A stretch of 64,000 bases of DNA from Kluyvera ascorbata ATCC 33433 (GTDB lineage: Bacteria; Pseudomonadota; Gammaproteobacteria; Enterobacterales; Enterobacteriaceae), in assembly GCF_000735365.1 (NCBI RefSeq), contig NZ_JMPL01000005.1, forward strand, positions 51,380-115,379. Direction: 5' to 3'. The translations under genes and the position numbers were made by a program. The number at the start of each line of letters is the position of its first letter. Position 1 is the first letter of the stretch. Below are positions 8,514-17,528 of this stretch, piece by piece. Below the pieces are notes generated by a model. The model saw only the letters and a program-made list of their open reading frames with translations. It did no database searches and was not told the origin of the DNA.

Positions 8514-10016
8514 TCAGTCCAGTCCGCCGTTGTCACTGATGCCACCCGGCAGGGTGAAGTCGTAGCGCACCTTACGGCCCTTATCTTCATAATCAATGGC
8601 CAGCTGACGGGTGATATGCACGGCGAGACGGGCACCAGGCGGCACATAAATGGCATCAAACGTCATCCCGTAACGCTGTTTGATCCAGTCGGTGGTTTCA
8701 GACATGCCGCCGGAAATGGCTTTCCCCAGCGCCGCCTGTCCGGCGTCGCCGGTCATGGTGGCGGAAATGCCATTCACGTTATTCTGTGTGGTGTACTGCC
8801 CCTGGCTCATCGCTTCACCCGCCGCACCGGCAGCCGACAGGCCAAAAATGGTGGGCAGATAGGTGGAGGCATTGGACTTACGTTCGCCGCCAATGCACGG
8901 GATCCCGTTTTCATCCGAAATCCAGCCGATACCGCCACTGGTGCCGGTATCCTGTTTAGCCTGAGCGTTATTATTTTGCCCGCTGGCGTTGTTACTGGCG
9001 TCGGGTCTGGGGAGGGTGCGTACCGTACCGTCGGAAAAGACAAAGGTGACGCTGTTAACCTGCCCGCGCACACAGGACAGTGTCCAGTCTCCGCTGGCCG
9101 TCCCGGAAACAATCGCCCCTTCGACGTCCGGTAACTCGATGCCGTTCGCCGTCAGGTTATCCTTACCGATAAGCACCTTAAACGGATAAGGATCGGTCAC
9201 GGTGCCGTTGATGGGCACACGGCCAAGCAGTGCCGTCATGGCGCGGCTGCCGACCAGCGTGGAATTTTCCGGCAGCGTGTAAACCGGCTCTGCGCTCTCT
9301 TCCGCCCCTTTTTCATTCGTACGTCCCTTCACTTTCTCCTCATAGGCCGCTTTCTGTCGGGTCAGCTCATTTTCACCCAGAAAAGAAGTCGGGAACTGAG
9401 GAGATGCCTTGCCGCTGGCCGCGTCCCGCGGGTCCGTCTCTTTCTGGTCCGTCGGCGCGACCCACATCATGCCGTCGCTGCCCTGAGAAGCCGCCCCCCC
9501 GGTACTGCTGCCCATGCCGTCCAGGCCCAGCCCCAGCGGGATATCGCTGTCCGCCGTTTTTTTCTCGGTGTCAGGCTTTTTGAGTTTGTCGGTCAGCTCC
9601 TGGATTTTCGCCGTCAGGCTCAGTTGTTCGTTCTGAAGCTGCGCCTGCCGCTTGTCGTACTGCTCGCGCAGACCATTAACGGCCTCATTCACCTGTCCTG
9701 AAACGTCCTGATTGCGTCGGCGCAACCGCTCGTTTTCTTTCACCAAATCCGCGTTCTGCTTATCCAGCGTTTTCTGGCGGTCACGCACATCGTTCAGCCG
9801 GCCGATAAGCGTGCGCAGGGTGTCCTCCGGCGTGTCGCCTTCCACACCCAGCGCCTTCAGTTCATCCGGCGAGAGATTATGCAGGGGGCCGCCGCTTTGT
9901 TTTGCCTGAGATTGTTCTGCCGGTTCGTTTTTGCAGCTTTTGAGCCCCACGGCCAGCCCGGCAATCACCACGGCCGGCACGATAATTTTCACCAGGGCAT
10001 TAGATTTAATCTGCAT
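8514..10016 (-). CDS. Integrating conjugative element protein PFL_4705 family (TIGR03752)
   Basis: A 500-residue TraB/VirB10-like component. It has one membrane segment near residues 8-25 (ALVKIIVPAVVIAGLAVGL), then a coiled coil of roughly residues 70-150 with many charged heptads, a Ser/Gly-rich linker, and a C-terminal beta-rich domain beginning near LVGSRAMTALLGRVPING. This architecture is that of VirB10-class proteins linking inner- and outer-membrane parts of the transfer channel. The gene overlaps the PFL_4704 gene by 11 bases, as is usual in these operons. Confidence 0.9.
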   Translation of the reverse strand: MQIKSNALVKIIVPAVVIAGLAVGLKSCKNEPAEQSQAKQSGGPLHNLSPDELKALGVEGDTPEDTLRTLIGRLNDVRDRQKTLDKQNADLVKENERLRRRNQDVSGQVNEAVNGLREQYDKRQAQLQNEQLSLTAKIQELTDKLKKPDTEKKTADSDIPLGLGLDGMGSSTGGAASQGSDGMMWVAPTDQKETDPRDAASGKASPQFPTSFLGENELTRQKAAYEEKVKGRTNEKGAEESAEPVYTLPENSTLVGSRAMTALLGRVPINGTVTDPYPFKVLIGKDNLTANGIELPDVEGAIVSGTASGDWTLSCVRGQVNSVTFVFSDGTVRTLPRPDASNNASGQNNNAQAKQDTGTSGGIGWISDENGIPCIGGERKSNASTYLPTIFGLSAAGAAGEAMSQGQYTTQNNVNGISATMTGDAGQAALGKAISGGMSETTDWIKQRYGMTFDAIYVPPGARLAVHITRQLAIDYEDKGRKVRYDFTLPGGISDNGGLD

Positions 10017-10959
10017 GGCGGGCCTCCTGTTTTACCGTGCGGGCCGCTTTACGCAGCGCAGACGGCTCAGCAATAAATGCGCTCTCCGGACGACCGGCGG
10101 TCACCACATACACCGTGGTGGTGTCTTCCGGCGTGCCGGCAGGACCGACCCAGCGGTGCTGGAAGGTGGCGGACACAAACTGTCCCTGCAGCGAGCGTGG
10201 ATCCAGAACGACCTTACGGCTGCCGGTGTTCGTGAGCCTGAGTGCCACCACGCTGCGGTTTGCCACACCCCAGCCAGCCAGCGGCGTGACCGTTAATGGT
10301 TCAGAGGGATACAGCGTGCTGACACGTCGGGGCAGATGAGGATTGACCGGATGAATACCCGGGACCGCCTCGACCGTACGTGCCGGAGCATAAAGGCTCT
10401 GAGCGGCATAGCGGGTCAGCAGCACCGGGATGGGGGCGCTGTAGCGGATTTTTTTACGCTTTGCCTGAGTACCATCATCGCTGCCGGTGGGAGCAGATGA
10501 GCCTGATCCGGAAGCAGCCCGGTCTGCACCACCTGGCTGACCGGCCGCATCGCCGGCGTGACTCAGCGTGCTGACATCACCGCTGTAGACCAGCCGCACC
10601 GGCTCAGTCGGCCCTTTTTCACCAGCGGCGATATCAAACAGCAGAACCTCGCCGCTTTCCACATCCTGCAGCTGCACCCGCGTCTGCGGAAAGGCGCTGT
10701 CGGCTTTCAGGTAGACGGCTCCCCCGGTGCTCTGCACCCGGAGTTTACCGTTAAGCGCCGGCGGAAAACCGACGCGGACGTTTTTGTCCACAAAGACCAC
10801 CCGCTCCTGCCCCACCTTCAGGGGGATCTGCAGCGGAATACGCTCCCATTTCATCAGCTCATCTGCGCCGGCAGGACGTGATACCAGCATTGCCAGGGGC
10901 AGCAGGGCGAAGGACAGCGCCATCAGCCCGGCGCGGTAGTGGGGGTTTTTACTCATCAC
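10006..10959 (-). CDS. Integrating conjugative element protein PFL_4704 family (TIGR03749)
   Basis: A 317-residue exported protein with an N-terminal hydrophobic signal (about residues 10-32, ending SRPAGA). The N-terminal domain carries the conserved-looking ERIPLQIPLKVGQERVVF stretch, and a second beta-rich domain follows near SAPIPVLLTRYAAQSLY. Between them is a low-complexity Gly/Ser/Asp linker. It corresponds to the TraK/VirB9-like partner of PFL_4705 in the outer-membrane core. Start and stop overlap both neighbours by a few bases, marking a co-translated set. Confidence 0.88.
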   Translation of the reverse strand: MMSKNPHYRAGLMALSFALLPLAMLVSRPAGADELMKWERIPLQIPLKVGQERVVFVDKNVRVGFPPALNGKLRVQSTGGAVYLKADSAFPQTRVQLQDVESGEVLLFDIAAGEKGPTEPVRLVYSGDVSTLSHAGDAAGQPGGADRAASGSGSSAPTGSDDGTQAKRKKIRYSAPIPVLLTRYAAQSLYAPARTVEAVPGIHPVNPHLPRRVSTLYPSEPLTVTPLAGWGVANRSVVALRLTNTGSRKVVLDPRSLQGQFVSATFQHRWVGPAGTPEDTTTVYVVTAGRPESAFIAEPSALRKAARTVKQEARHAD

Positions 10960-11615
10960 TGAAACACTCCTGACTTCTCCGGTTTAGGTGCAGGCGGTGC
11001 CGCCTCCAGACGCTGGGGCACACCGGCATAACAGTCCAGCGCCAGACCGAACGGGTTGCGCTCCGCATCACCTTCCCAGCGCACCACTTTAAGCGGGTAA
11101 CGTACCAGGGCGCGTTTGACCGGCTCGGCATGGAAATATTCGTCGGCCACCACGTCCAGGCGGGCAATCCAGTGATCGCGATCCTGTACGGTCACGCTCT
11201 GTGACTGGTAACCGCGACCGGGCACTTCATACACCACGCGCACGCGGTCGGTGAGCTCCCCGGCGTCACCGCGTTTCTTTGCATCCGCTTTCAGGAAATC
11301 CTGACAGGACGGCGTCAGATACGGCGACAGCGCATTGATTTTGCCGGAATAATCCACCTCGCCGTTTTTCGGCCAGGCATTGAGCTGCTGAAAAATGTAG
11401 AACGCAAAGGAGTAGACCGTCGGGGGTGGCACTTCCCACCAGGGCCGCGTGCTGCCGGTACGTAAATCCGGCGGGTTATGCACGGTCAGCTTGCTGGGCG
11501 CCAGCATCCAGCCGGCACAGGTGAATAAAAGGAAAAAGGCGAGCACGGCGCAGGCGATGCGCAGCGTCTGAATATGCTGGTCGCGGTCTTTTACCGCATG
11601 GCGAAAACGGCTCAT
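10956..11615 (-). CDS. Integrating conjugative element protein PFL_4703 family (TIGR03746)
   Basis: A 219-residue VirB8/TraE-like inner-membrane protein. A single membrane segment (about residues 21-40, ACAVLAFFLLFTCAGWML) is followed by a periplasmic domain. The segment PPTVYSFAFYIFQQLNAWP is typical of the family. It overlaps the genes on both sides by 4 bases. In related systems this protein helps dock channel components at the inner membrane. Confidence 0.88.
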   Translation of the reverse strand: MSRFRHAVKDRDQHIQTLRIACAVLAFFLLFTCAGWMLAPSKLTVHNPPDLRTGSTRPWWEVPPPTVYSFAFYIFQQLNAWPKNGEVDYSGKINALSPYLTPSCQDFLKADAKKRGDAGELTDRVRVVYEVPGRGYQSQSVTVQDRDHWIARLDVVADEYFHAEPVKRALVRYPLKVVRWEGDAERNPFGLALDCYAGVPQRLEAAPPAPKPEKSGVFQ

Positions 11616-11968
11616 GAGGCTCTCCTGTTACGTTTCACTGACCAGCCCCGGGCATCCACTATCAGTTTCGGATTGCCCATCCCCAGCCGGCGTTTTTTCG
11701 TCTCCAGTCGCTGCCAGAGCCAGTTCTCAGGCTTACCGCGCTTGAGCCTGGCCATCCAGCGGCCGCCGAACCAGACGAGCAGCAGCGGCATGACCAGCAG
11801 GCCGGTGGGAACAACAACCCAGCCGGCAAGCGGGATAAACGGCAGTGACAGGAGCAGACCCGCACCCGCGCCGGCAAGGGCTGCCAGCCCCATCTCATGG
11901 GTGGTAAACCCGCGAAACACCACGGGCTCACTGTTGAGACGGTCAGGTAAAAAACGAATGGTCTGCAT
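11612..11968 (-). CDS. Conjugative transfer region protein, TIGR03750 family
   Basis: A 118-residue membrane protein with two adjacent hydrophobic segments (about residues 28-70) and a basic, arginine-rich C-terminus on the cytoplasmic side. The start sequence MQTIRFLPDRLNSEPVVFRG resembles the family start. By size and place it is a TraL/VirB3-like partner of the TraC ATPase. It lies 12 bases after the PFL_4702-type gene. Confidence 0.85.
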   Translation of the reverse strand: MQTIRFLPDRLNSEPVVFRGFTTHEMGLAALAGAGAGLLLSLPFIPLAGWVVVPTGLLVMPLLLVWFGGRWMARLKRGKPENWLWQRLETKKRRLGMGNPKLIVDARGWSVKRNRRAS

Positions 11969-11980
11969 CGTCGCAGGCTC

Positions 11981-12367
11981 CTACAACAGAATGTCGGCAG
12001 ACTTGCCGAGCAGCCAGATAACGGCAACCAGCAGCACCACACCCACCACCACAATGGCCCCGAATTTGGTCCAGGTGGCTTTCTCATTGCGGACTTCGGT
12101 GAAGGTGTGCAGGGCGGCAATGGCAACGTTGATAAAGGCAACGGCCGCCACGACCAGCCCCCCGATAACAATGCCGTCCTGCAGGTAGCCCTTGATTTGT
12201 CCCGACAGCCCGCTTCCGCCTCCGGACTCAGGCGCTTCAACGCTTGGCAAATCCGCAAAGGCCGGTTTGCAGGTGAGCCAGCCCAGCAGGGCAAGCGTAC
12301 CGGCGCGGGTCAGCGTACGACTGCCGAAACGGCGCAGGCGGGCAACAACAGACTCAGAATGGTGCAT
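11981..12367 (-). CDS. ICE membrane protein PFL_4702 family (TIGR03745), pilin-like
   Basis: A 128-residue protein. The ATG at 12367 is chosen because an AGGAG ribosome-binding site ends 9 bases before it; the in-frame ATG at 12376 is too close to that site. It has a cleavable signal ending near KPAFA, then two membrane segments separated by a short loop (HTFTEVRNEKATW). A short exported protein with two membrane helices next to TIGR03750/03758 genes fits a VirB2-like major pilus or channel subunit. The functional assignment is inferred from the family. Confidence 0.85.
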   Translation of the reverse strand: MHHSESVVARLRRFGSRTLTRAGTLALLGWLTCKPAFADLPSVEAPESGGGSGLSGQIKGYLQDGIVIGGLVVAAVAFINVAIAALHTFTEVRNEKATWTKFGAIVVVGVVLLVAVIWLLGKSADILL

Positions 12368-12401
12368 GGGATTCATCTCCTGACTTAACGTTTTGAATGA
12401 G

Positions 12402-12644
12402 TTAACTGGCAAACATCCAGATACACACAAGCAACAGCAGCACGGTGCGGACGGCAAAACGCCCCAGGGCCGCGTCACGCACTTTGGTGTTACTCCAGCC
12501 GGTCCAGACATCCGACAGCGCCCACGCGGCCCATAAAAAAAGAAACGCCAGCAGTGCCCCGATGCAGAGCAGATGAAGGATGTTCACATCAAGACTGCCG
12601 GAGCCGGCTTTAAACGCGTTCGTTTGTTCGGATGTCATGGGCAT
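12402..12644 (-). CDS. ICE membrane protein PFL_4701 family (TIGR03758)
   Basis: An 80-residue protein with two membrane segments (about residues 23-44 and 62-79) and a short polar N-terminus MPMTSEQTNAF. Size, topology and place between RAQPRD and PFL_4702 genes match the TIGR03758 family of small conjugation membrane proteins. It begins within the stop codon of the RAQPRD gene. Confidence 0.85.
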   Translation of the reverse strand: MPMTSEQTNAFKAGSGSLDVNILHLLCIGALLAFLFLWAAWALSDVWTGWSNTKVRDAALGRFAVRTVLLLLVCIWMFAS

Positions 12645-12991
12645 CAGGGCCGCTCCCGCCGGTAATTACCGGCCACAAAAGACGGGTCACGCGGTTGCGC
12701 GCGGGAGGGCTCCAGATAGCGGTCAATGCCGCTGCGGATGGTGTTGAGATCGGATGTGGCCTGACGGTAATCAAAGAAAAAGCGGCCACGGTCAGCCGGG
12801 TCGGCCTGTGCAACCGCCACGCGGGCCCGTTCAAGCGACGCCTGAACCTGGTCCAGCTGACGCTGAACAGACGCAAGCTCGTCTTTCTCGGATGCCTGTG
12901 CAGCAGCTGATGCCAGAAAGGTCAGCAATACCAGGCCAGTGATGCCCGGGACACGACGGTTGCGCCGCATGGCCGGACGATGTGAGTTCAT
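12644..12991 (-). CDS. RAQPRD family integrating conjugative element protein
   Basis: A 115-residue exported protein whose defining motif RAQPRD is directly visible near the C-terminus. The ATG at 12991 follows a GGAGG ribosome-binding site by 5 bases; the frame could also begin at GTG 12997. A signal peptide ends near ASAAAQA, then a helical, charged segment follows. The family is found only in this type of ICE; its exact role in transfer is not known to me. It follows the inserted plus-strand gene and is the first of the second block of membrane components. Confidence 0.93.
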   Translation of the reverse strand: MNSHRPAMRRNRRVPGITGLVLLTFLASAAAQASEKDELASVQRQLDQVQASLERARVAVAQADPADRGRFFFDYRQATSDLNTIRSGIDRYLEPSRAQPRDPSFVAGNYRRERP

Positions 12992-13169
12992 ACGCACCTC
13001 CAGAAGGATTAAGGGGTGCGGACAGGATGCGGAAGAGGGAGCGTCGGGTCAGCGATAAACCCTAAACAGGAATTTCAAAATTAATTGCAGGTCTGTGCCG
13101 GTGGCAGGTTTAGCTGTAAATAAAGGTTCATTGTGATATTAAGAAAACTCAACGGTAAACAGAGGGAAA

Positions 13170-13523
13170 ATGAAAATGATGAAGACTGTTCTGAAGGCCA
13201 CGTTAATCACTGCACTGATTACCGGCCCTGTTCTTGCGGCCGACGGTACTGGCAAAGTCCAACTTTCAGACCTGCATTTCGCCACAGCAGCAAATGGTTT
13301 GCAGCAAATTGAAGGCACGGGAACAAACGTGTCAGGTGGGCCTGTGAAGACTGTAATTGTCAAATTCAACTTGCTTCAGAATGGGGCAGTAATAGGAAAT
13401 ACGGCAGCGATGGCTGAAAATCTGGAGCCGGGTCAGCAATGGAAGCTACAGGCCCCCTACGACAGCATAACCAACAAGCCAGACAGCTTCAAAGTGACAG
13501 AACTGACGGTATTTAATAACTGA
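13170..13523 (+). CDS. Secreted FxLYD-like small protein, inserted against the operon direction
   Basis: A 117-residue protein with a clear signal peptide (MKMMKTVLKATLITALITG, cleavage after VLAA). The mature part looks like a small beta-sandwich: segments GTGTNVSGGPVKTVIVKFNL and an ending LEPGQQWKLQAP recall FxLYD-type extracytoplasmic domains. It is the only plus-strand gene inside the conjugation operon, so it is probably cargo with its own promoter in the 170 bases before it. A hairpin at 13572-13597 follows. Its GC content is lower than that of the flanking transfer genes. Function unknown. Confidence 0.8.
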   Translation: MKMMKTVLKATLITALITGPVLAADGTGKVQLSDLHFATAANGLQQIEGTGTNVSGGPVKTVIVKFNLLQNGAVIGNTAAMAENLEPGQQWKLQAPYDSITNKPDSFKVTELTVFNN

Positions 13524-13571
13524 CACTGACGCGCCAGTAACGGTCGTTTCATGGCTTGTCTGCTGACGGCA

Positions 13572-13597
13572 GGCGCGCAAAACAAGTTTTGCACGCC
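13572..13597. terminator. Hairpin between convergent genes
   Basis: A near-perfect inverted repeat (GGCGCGCAAAAC and GTTTTGCACGCC, one mismatch, 2-base loop) lies between the end of the plus-strand secreted protein gene and the end of the minus-strand PFL_4697 gene. No T tract follows on either strand, so it is at best a weak or bidirectional terminator. Confidence 0.5.
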
Positions 13598-13613
13598 TCC
13601 GTCCAGCCCTGAT

Positions 13614-14372
13614 TTAAAGATACTTCTTGAACGACGCAGTGGTCACCGTTACGGCGATCCCCAGCAGAACAGCCGCCGGCAACAACAGCAGATTGGGGTA
13701 GACTGCCGTGGGCCAGGAAAGGTACAGCATGGCGGGCACCACAGCGGCCGGTTTGACCAGCTTCTTGGCATGATGATAGACAAACGAACTTTCATACCCC
13801 GCGCCGTACCGCCGCAGATCACGCCGCCCCAGCCCCTCAACCAGCGCCACCACCACGACCAGCACAAACAACGGCACGGACAGCACCAGGATGGTGACGC
13901 GTACCAGGGTGATAATGCTGATCCATACCGTGGCCAGCAGGTATTCACGCAGGTAGCCGGCAAGCCAGCCGCTCCAGCTGTTGATTTCCCGGGTGACGGC
14001 ATTGTCACTGTGCATCTGGTGTGCATACTGCTGCCGGACCCAGTCCAGGAAGCCACTGTCCACAAAGGCCCACTGATAGGCGGTGCTCACCCAGCGCACA
14101 ACCGTCACCGATGGTTCAGACAGCAGCAGGCTGCGGGTGAACTCTGTGGACAGCCACCCCAGCTCGGTGTTCATGACCGCTTCACTGTGCGCCGCCCCGG
14201 CTTCCGGCCAGAAGAAGGCGATGCCGATATATTCAATCAGCAGGCTCAGCAGCAGCGAGGACAGCACCACGCCCACCAGGGCCCATGGCCAGCCCCAGAG
14301 CAGATTATACAGAATGCCGTGCTTGCGTTCCGGCAGCGTCTGCTGCTGTGGGGGACGTTTTACCTCAGCCAT
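13614..14372 (-). CDS. ICE membrane protein PFL_4697 family (TIGR03747)
   Basis: A 252-residue inner-membrane protein with hydrophobic segments near residues 35-52, 145-185 and 215-245, and a conserved-looking stretch LGWLSTEFTRSLLLSEPSV. It directly follows traD (8-base overlap), the order found in SPI-7 and PFGI-1 type ICEs. It probably assists the coupling protein at the membrane; the exact role is not known. Confidence 0.88.
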   Translation of the reverse strand: MAEVKRPPQQQTLPERKHGILYNLLWGWPWALVGVVLSSLLLSLLIEYIGIAFFWPEAGAAHSEAVMNTELGWLSTEFTRSLLLSEPSVTVVRWVSTAYQWAFVDSGFLDWVRQQYAHQMHSDNAVTREINSWSGWLAGYLREYLLATVWISIITLVRVTILVLSVPLFVLVVVVALVEGLGRRDLRRYGAGYESSFVYHHAKKLVKPAAVVPAMLYLSWPTAVYPNLLLLPAAVLLGIAVTVTTASFKKYL

Positions 14373-16464
14373 TCGCCCCTCCTGTGACCGGCACGTTCAG
14401 GGCCGGACCGTCCCGCCACCAGGATTCGCCGCTGTGATAGCTGCGCCGCATCTCCTCCGCTATTTTCTCAATACTTTCCGGCATCAGCACATCATCAGCA
14501 TCCCCGGCAGGCAGCGGCATGCGGATTTTCCACAGTTGCCCGCCTTCCAGCAGGGCAAACGCCTGCCCTTTTGGCAGCGTCACGATATCGGCCGGCTCCA
14601 GCAGCGGGACTTTTACCGTCCCGACGCGGTCCTGGGTGCTTGAGGTGAAGTCCTGGTCTGCATTGACATCCGCCGTGTCCTGGTGCCCGGAGACCAGCGT
14701 TTTGGTGTAAATCTCCACCTGCGGCAGCTGCGTGGTCAGCAGCTCGGCGGTGCGGTTCTCCCTGACGCGCAGCATAATCAGGTTGTTAAAGTTACCCTGT
14801 ACCTGGGCCGTCTTGGCCGCGTTCCCGATGCGTGCCTCAATATCAGAAGACGTCTGGGTATAGGCTGTCACCTGCATGCCGGCACCGCCCCCTTTGTTGA
14901 TGAGAGGAATAAACTCATCCCCCATCAGCTCGTTAAACTCATCGCAGTGCAGGTTAATCAGGGACTTCCCTTCTTTCCCGCCCGGCAGGCCAGCATTGAT
15001 ACCGTGTTTATAAATGTGCCCGGCCACACTCACCAGATCGGCGAACATGGAGTTACCGACCGCGCTCGCCACTTCACTGTCACTGAGCGCATCGAGCCCC
15101 ACATACACCACGGCTTTTTTACGGATGATCTGTTCCCAGTCAAAAATCGGCCGCGTGTCGTCAATGTCCTGATAATCCGGCGACAGCAGCTCGGCGGTCT
15201 TGCCGGTGGTCAGTTTTTCCAGCAGCGGCAGCAGCGACGCCACGATTTTGTCAAAGTAAGTACGGTCATAACGTACCGCTGACCGCAGCCCGTCAAGGAT
15301 GGGATCATAGAGTTTTTTACCCTCTTCTGAACTCAGGGCAACCTCAATGGCCCAGATACGTAAGGCATCCGGCTGACCCTGCATGTTACGGGGCACGTCG
15401 TCCTCTCCCAGCACCTGCTGATTATTCTCAATCTGCGTCTGCAGAGCCGGCAGCTGCGCCTGGATGATTTTTTCCGCATAGCGGATATAGAGATCGGCGA
15501 TATTGTTCACGTAGCGCATGATCAGCGTGTAGTCAGGGCGCTCACCCAGGGCGACCAGCGCACGGGCGATGATGTTGACGAACCGCCAGGCAAATTCGCG
15601 GAATGCCGCGCTGTTCCCCTCACCCGACAGCTGACCGGCCACGCGGGACGCCACCTCTGACACGCGACCAAAACGCCCGACGGCATTATAACGGGCTGAA
15701 ATTTCAGGCCAGCCAAGATGAAAAATATACAGCTCGTCCCCGCGTCCGGCCCGGTGGGCCTCTGCCCAGACACGTTTCATCAGGTCTGCGTCGCCTTTCG
15801 GATCAAACACGATGGTGACTTCACCCCGCCGGATATCCTGGGTGACTAGCAGCTCTGCCAGCCGGGTCTTCCCGACGCGCGTGGTGCCGTACACCACCGT
15901 ATGGCCAACGCGCTCCCCCAGAGCCAGGGTGACGTCTTTTTCGTCGGGCTCGATGCCGTGCAGCGCCGGATTGCCGCCCACCGGTGGTAACGGCCGCACC
16001 GGGTTCAGCGGCGTATCGGCACTCAGCAGCTTACCCAGCCAGGGCAGACGGTGCTCTGTCATCATTTCGAGCTGACGCGCCCCCAGGTAAAAGCGGTTTG
16101 GCTGCAGGTAACGGGCCACTTCAGGGCGCAGCGTATCCTGCAGCCGCTGGGTGTGTTTTTGCGTCCAGCGGAACCCCCGGCCTAGAAACAGGCGACGATG
16201 ACTGACGGGGATCTGTTTAGTACTCATGACATAGCGCGTCAGGCGGCGGAGATTCCGGCGGTAGCGAATAATCTTCATCCCCTGATGCGTGCGGGTGACG
16301 GCCAGCGCCGCAAACCCGGCTGCGGTGACATAGCTGACAGTCGGAGCCAGAGCGACAGCCCAGGGTGCCTGCACACAGACATACGCCGCCATGCCCGATA
16401 CCACGGCGGTATTCAGCTCAACGGCCGGACGCAGCAGGGCCTCAATGACGTAACGGTTACTCAT
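14365..16464 (-). CDS. traD: Conjugative coupling protein TraD, SXT/TOL subfamily (TIGR03743)
   Basis: A 699-residue type IV coupling protein that brings the relaxase-bound DNA strand to the transfer channel. Two N-terminal membrane segments lie around residues 18-58. The Walker A motif GTTRVGKT is at residues 193-200, and the Walker B region LINLHCDEFNEL is near 505. C-terminal AAA-like sequence continues to the end. Length and motifs are complete. It overlaps PFL_4697 downstream by 8 bases and a small membrane-protein gene upstream by 8 bases. Confidence 0.93.
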   Translation of the reverse strand: MSNRYVIEALLRPAVELNTAVVSGMAAYVCVQAPWAVALAPTVSYVTAAGFAALAVTRTHQGMKIIRYRRNLRRLTRYVMSTKQIPVSHRRLFLGRGFRWTQKHTQRLQDTLRPEVARYLQPNRFYLGARQLEMMTEHRLPWLGKLLSADTPLNPVRPLPPVGGNPALHGIEPDEKDVTLALGERVGHTVVYGTTRVGKTRLAELLVTQDIRRGEVTIVFDPKGDADLMKRVWAEAHRAGRGDELYIFHLGWPEISARYNAVGRFGRVSEVASRVAGQLSGEGNSAAFREFAWRFVNIIARALVALGERPDYTLIMRYVNNIADLYIRYAEKIIQAQLPALQTQIENNQQVLGEDDVPRNMQGQPDALRIWAIEVALSSEEGKKLYDPILDGLRSAVRYDRTYFDKIVASLLPLLEKLTTGKTAELLSPDYQDIDDTRPIFDWEQIIRKKAVVYVGLDALSDSEVASAVGNSMFADLVSVAGHIYKHGINAGLPGGKEGKSLINLHCDEFNELMGDEFIPLINKGGGAGMQVTAYTQTSSDIEARIGNAAKTAQVQGNFNNLIMLRVRENRTAELLTTQLPQVEIYTKTLVSGHQDTADVNADQDFTSSTQDRVGTVKVPLLEPADIVTLPKGQAFALLEGGQLWKIRMPLPAGDADDVLMPESIEKIAEEMRRSYHSGESWWRDGPALNVPVTGGANG

Positions 16465-16945
16465 CGTCTGCCTCCTTTATAATTTTACCGTCGGCCATAC
16501 GGATATACGTTCCCCTCCCGGCACCGGCTTCCCTGCAGGAAAGGGAGTGGTAACGCAGGGCATCCGCCAGTAAGCGCCAGAGCACATACAGAACATTCGA
16601 CAGGATGAAAAAAATGATCCATACGGCCCGCAATGACAGCAGGTAATTGTTCGCCGCGGTTTCTGTGGAGACGGCAGTGACGGTACAGGCTGCCGGCTTT
16701 GCCTCAGGCGGAGCCGCATTATCAGGCACCGGGCATTCCTCCCACATGTAATGTCCGGGCGGCGCGGTGCGCCATGCCGTTGCCTCCTTCTGCAACTGGT
16801 CGTTCAGGTCACTGACCGGATGGCCGAAAACAAGCCAGGCGAGCAGGCAGACACCGCCGAAAGCGGCAGGCACGAAAACGGCATGACGGAATAAACAGAA
16901 CACAAGCCACAAAGCGTAGCGCAGGCTGTTCAGGATGATGTGCAT
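16457..16945 (-). CDS. Membrane protein upstream of TraD
   Basis: A 162-residue protein with two membrane segments (about residues 13-40 and 107-124). Between them is a periplasmic loop containing EECPVPDN and four cysteine-bearing stretches. It overlaps traD by 8 bases. Genes of this size and topology often precede traD in this ICE class, but I do not recognise a named family. A role in the coupling-protein complex is inferred from position only. Confidence 0.7.
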   Translation of the reverse strand: MHIILNSLRYALWLVFCLFRHAVFVPAAFGGVCLLAWLVFGHPVSDLNDQLQKEATAWRTAPPGHYMWEECPVPDNAAPPEAKPAACTVTAVSTETAANNYLLSLRAVWIIFFILSNVLYVLWRLLADALRYHSLSCREAGAGRGTYIRMADGKIIKEADDE

Positions 16946-16955
16946 AAAAGATTCC

Positions 16956-17528
16956 TCAGAGATACTGCCGGACGTCCTGCCCGGCGAGAATGGCCAGCAG
17001 GCGTTGCCCGCTGATGATGCGCAGGCGCGGTGACGCCATATGAAGGGTGCGGCTCATTTTTCCGGTACGGCCCGTGTGGATAAAGAGCCCCCGGCGGCCG
17101 GAGTGCAGGAGAAGTCGGTCGAAGTCCTCAACATGTGCGGGGGAAACAGCACGACTGTACCGTTTGGCCTGGATAAGCCAGTGCTCGCCGTCGATGATGA
17201 CCTGGCCATCAAGGCCGCCGTCACCGCTGTAGGAGGCATTGCGCACCACGGTTAGCCCCTGACGTTCAAAGGCAGACAGCAACAGCTCTTCAAAGACATA
17301 GGGGCTGATTTTGCGCAGATAGGTCAGACGCTGCCCGTCTCCCGGCAGGAGGGTCAGTTTATTCAGTACCCGCCCCGCCGTTGCCCGGTATCGCCGGTGA
17401 CGGCGGGTGCTGGCTTTCTCACGCCAGCGCAGGTTCAGAAAGGCCATCACCACCAGGAAAAGGACTATCAGTATGACCGCCCCATAAGGGTGTGCCATCA
17501 GCAGACCGTTGATATCTGGCGTGCTCAT
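16956..17528 (-). CDS. Membrane-anchored Mrr-like restriction-endonuclease-fold protein
   Basis: A 190-residue protein with one N-terminal membrane segment (about residues 13-31) and a PD-(D/E)xK-type nuclease fold of the Mrr_cat kind. The catalytic signature is visible as D107 in GGLDG and Q120-A-K122 in LIQAKRYS. The fold begins near FEELLLSAFERQGL. It lies between PFL_4695 and the TraD set and shares its start with the PFL_4695 stop. It may process or guard transferred DNA at the membrane; this is inference. Confidence 0.82.
   Translation of the reverse strand: MSTPDINGLLMAHPYGAVILIVLFLVVMAFLNLRWREKASTRRHRRYRATAGRVLNKLTLLPGDGQRLTYLRKISPYVFEELLLSAFERQGLTVVRNASYSGDGGLDGQVIIDGEHWLIQAKRYSRAVSPAHVEDFDRLLLHSGRRGLFIHTGRTGKMSRTLHMASPRLRIISGQRLLAILAGQDVRQYL

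Noticed and set aside
13551-14387. Plus-strand frame of 278 codons
   Set aside because: Antisense shadow of the PFL_4697 gene with low-complexity composition.
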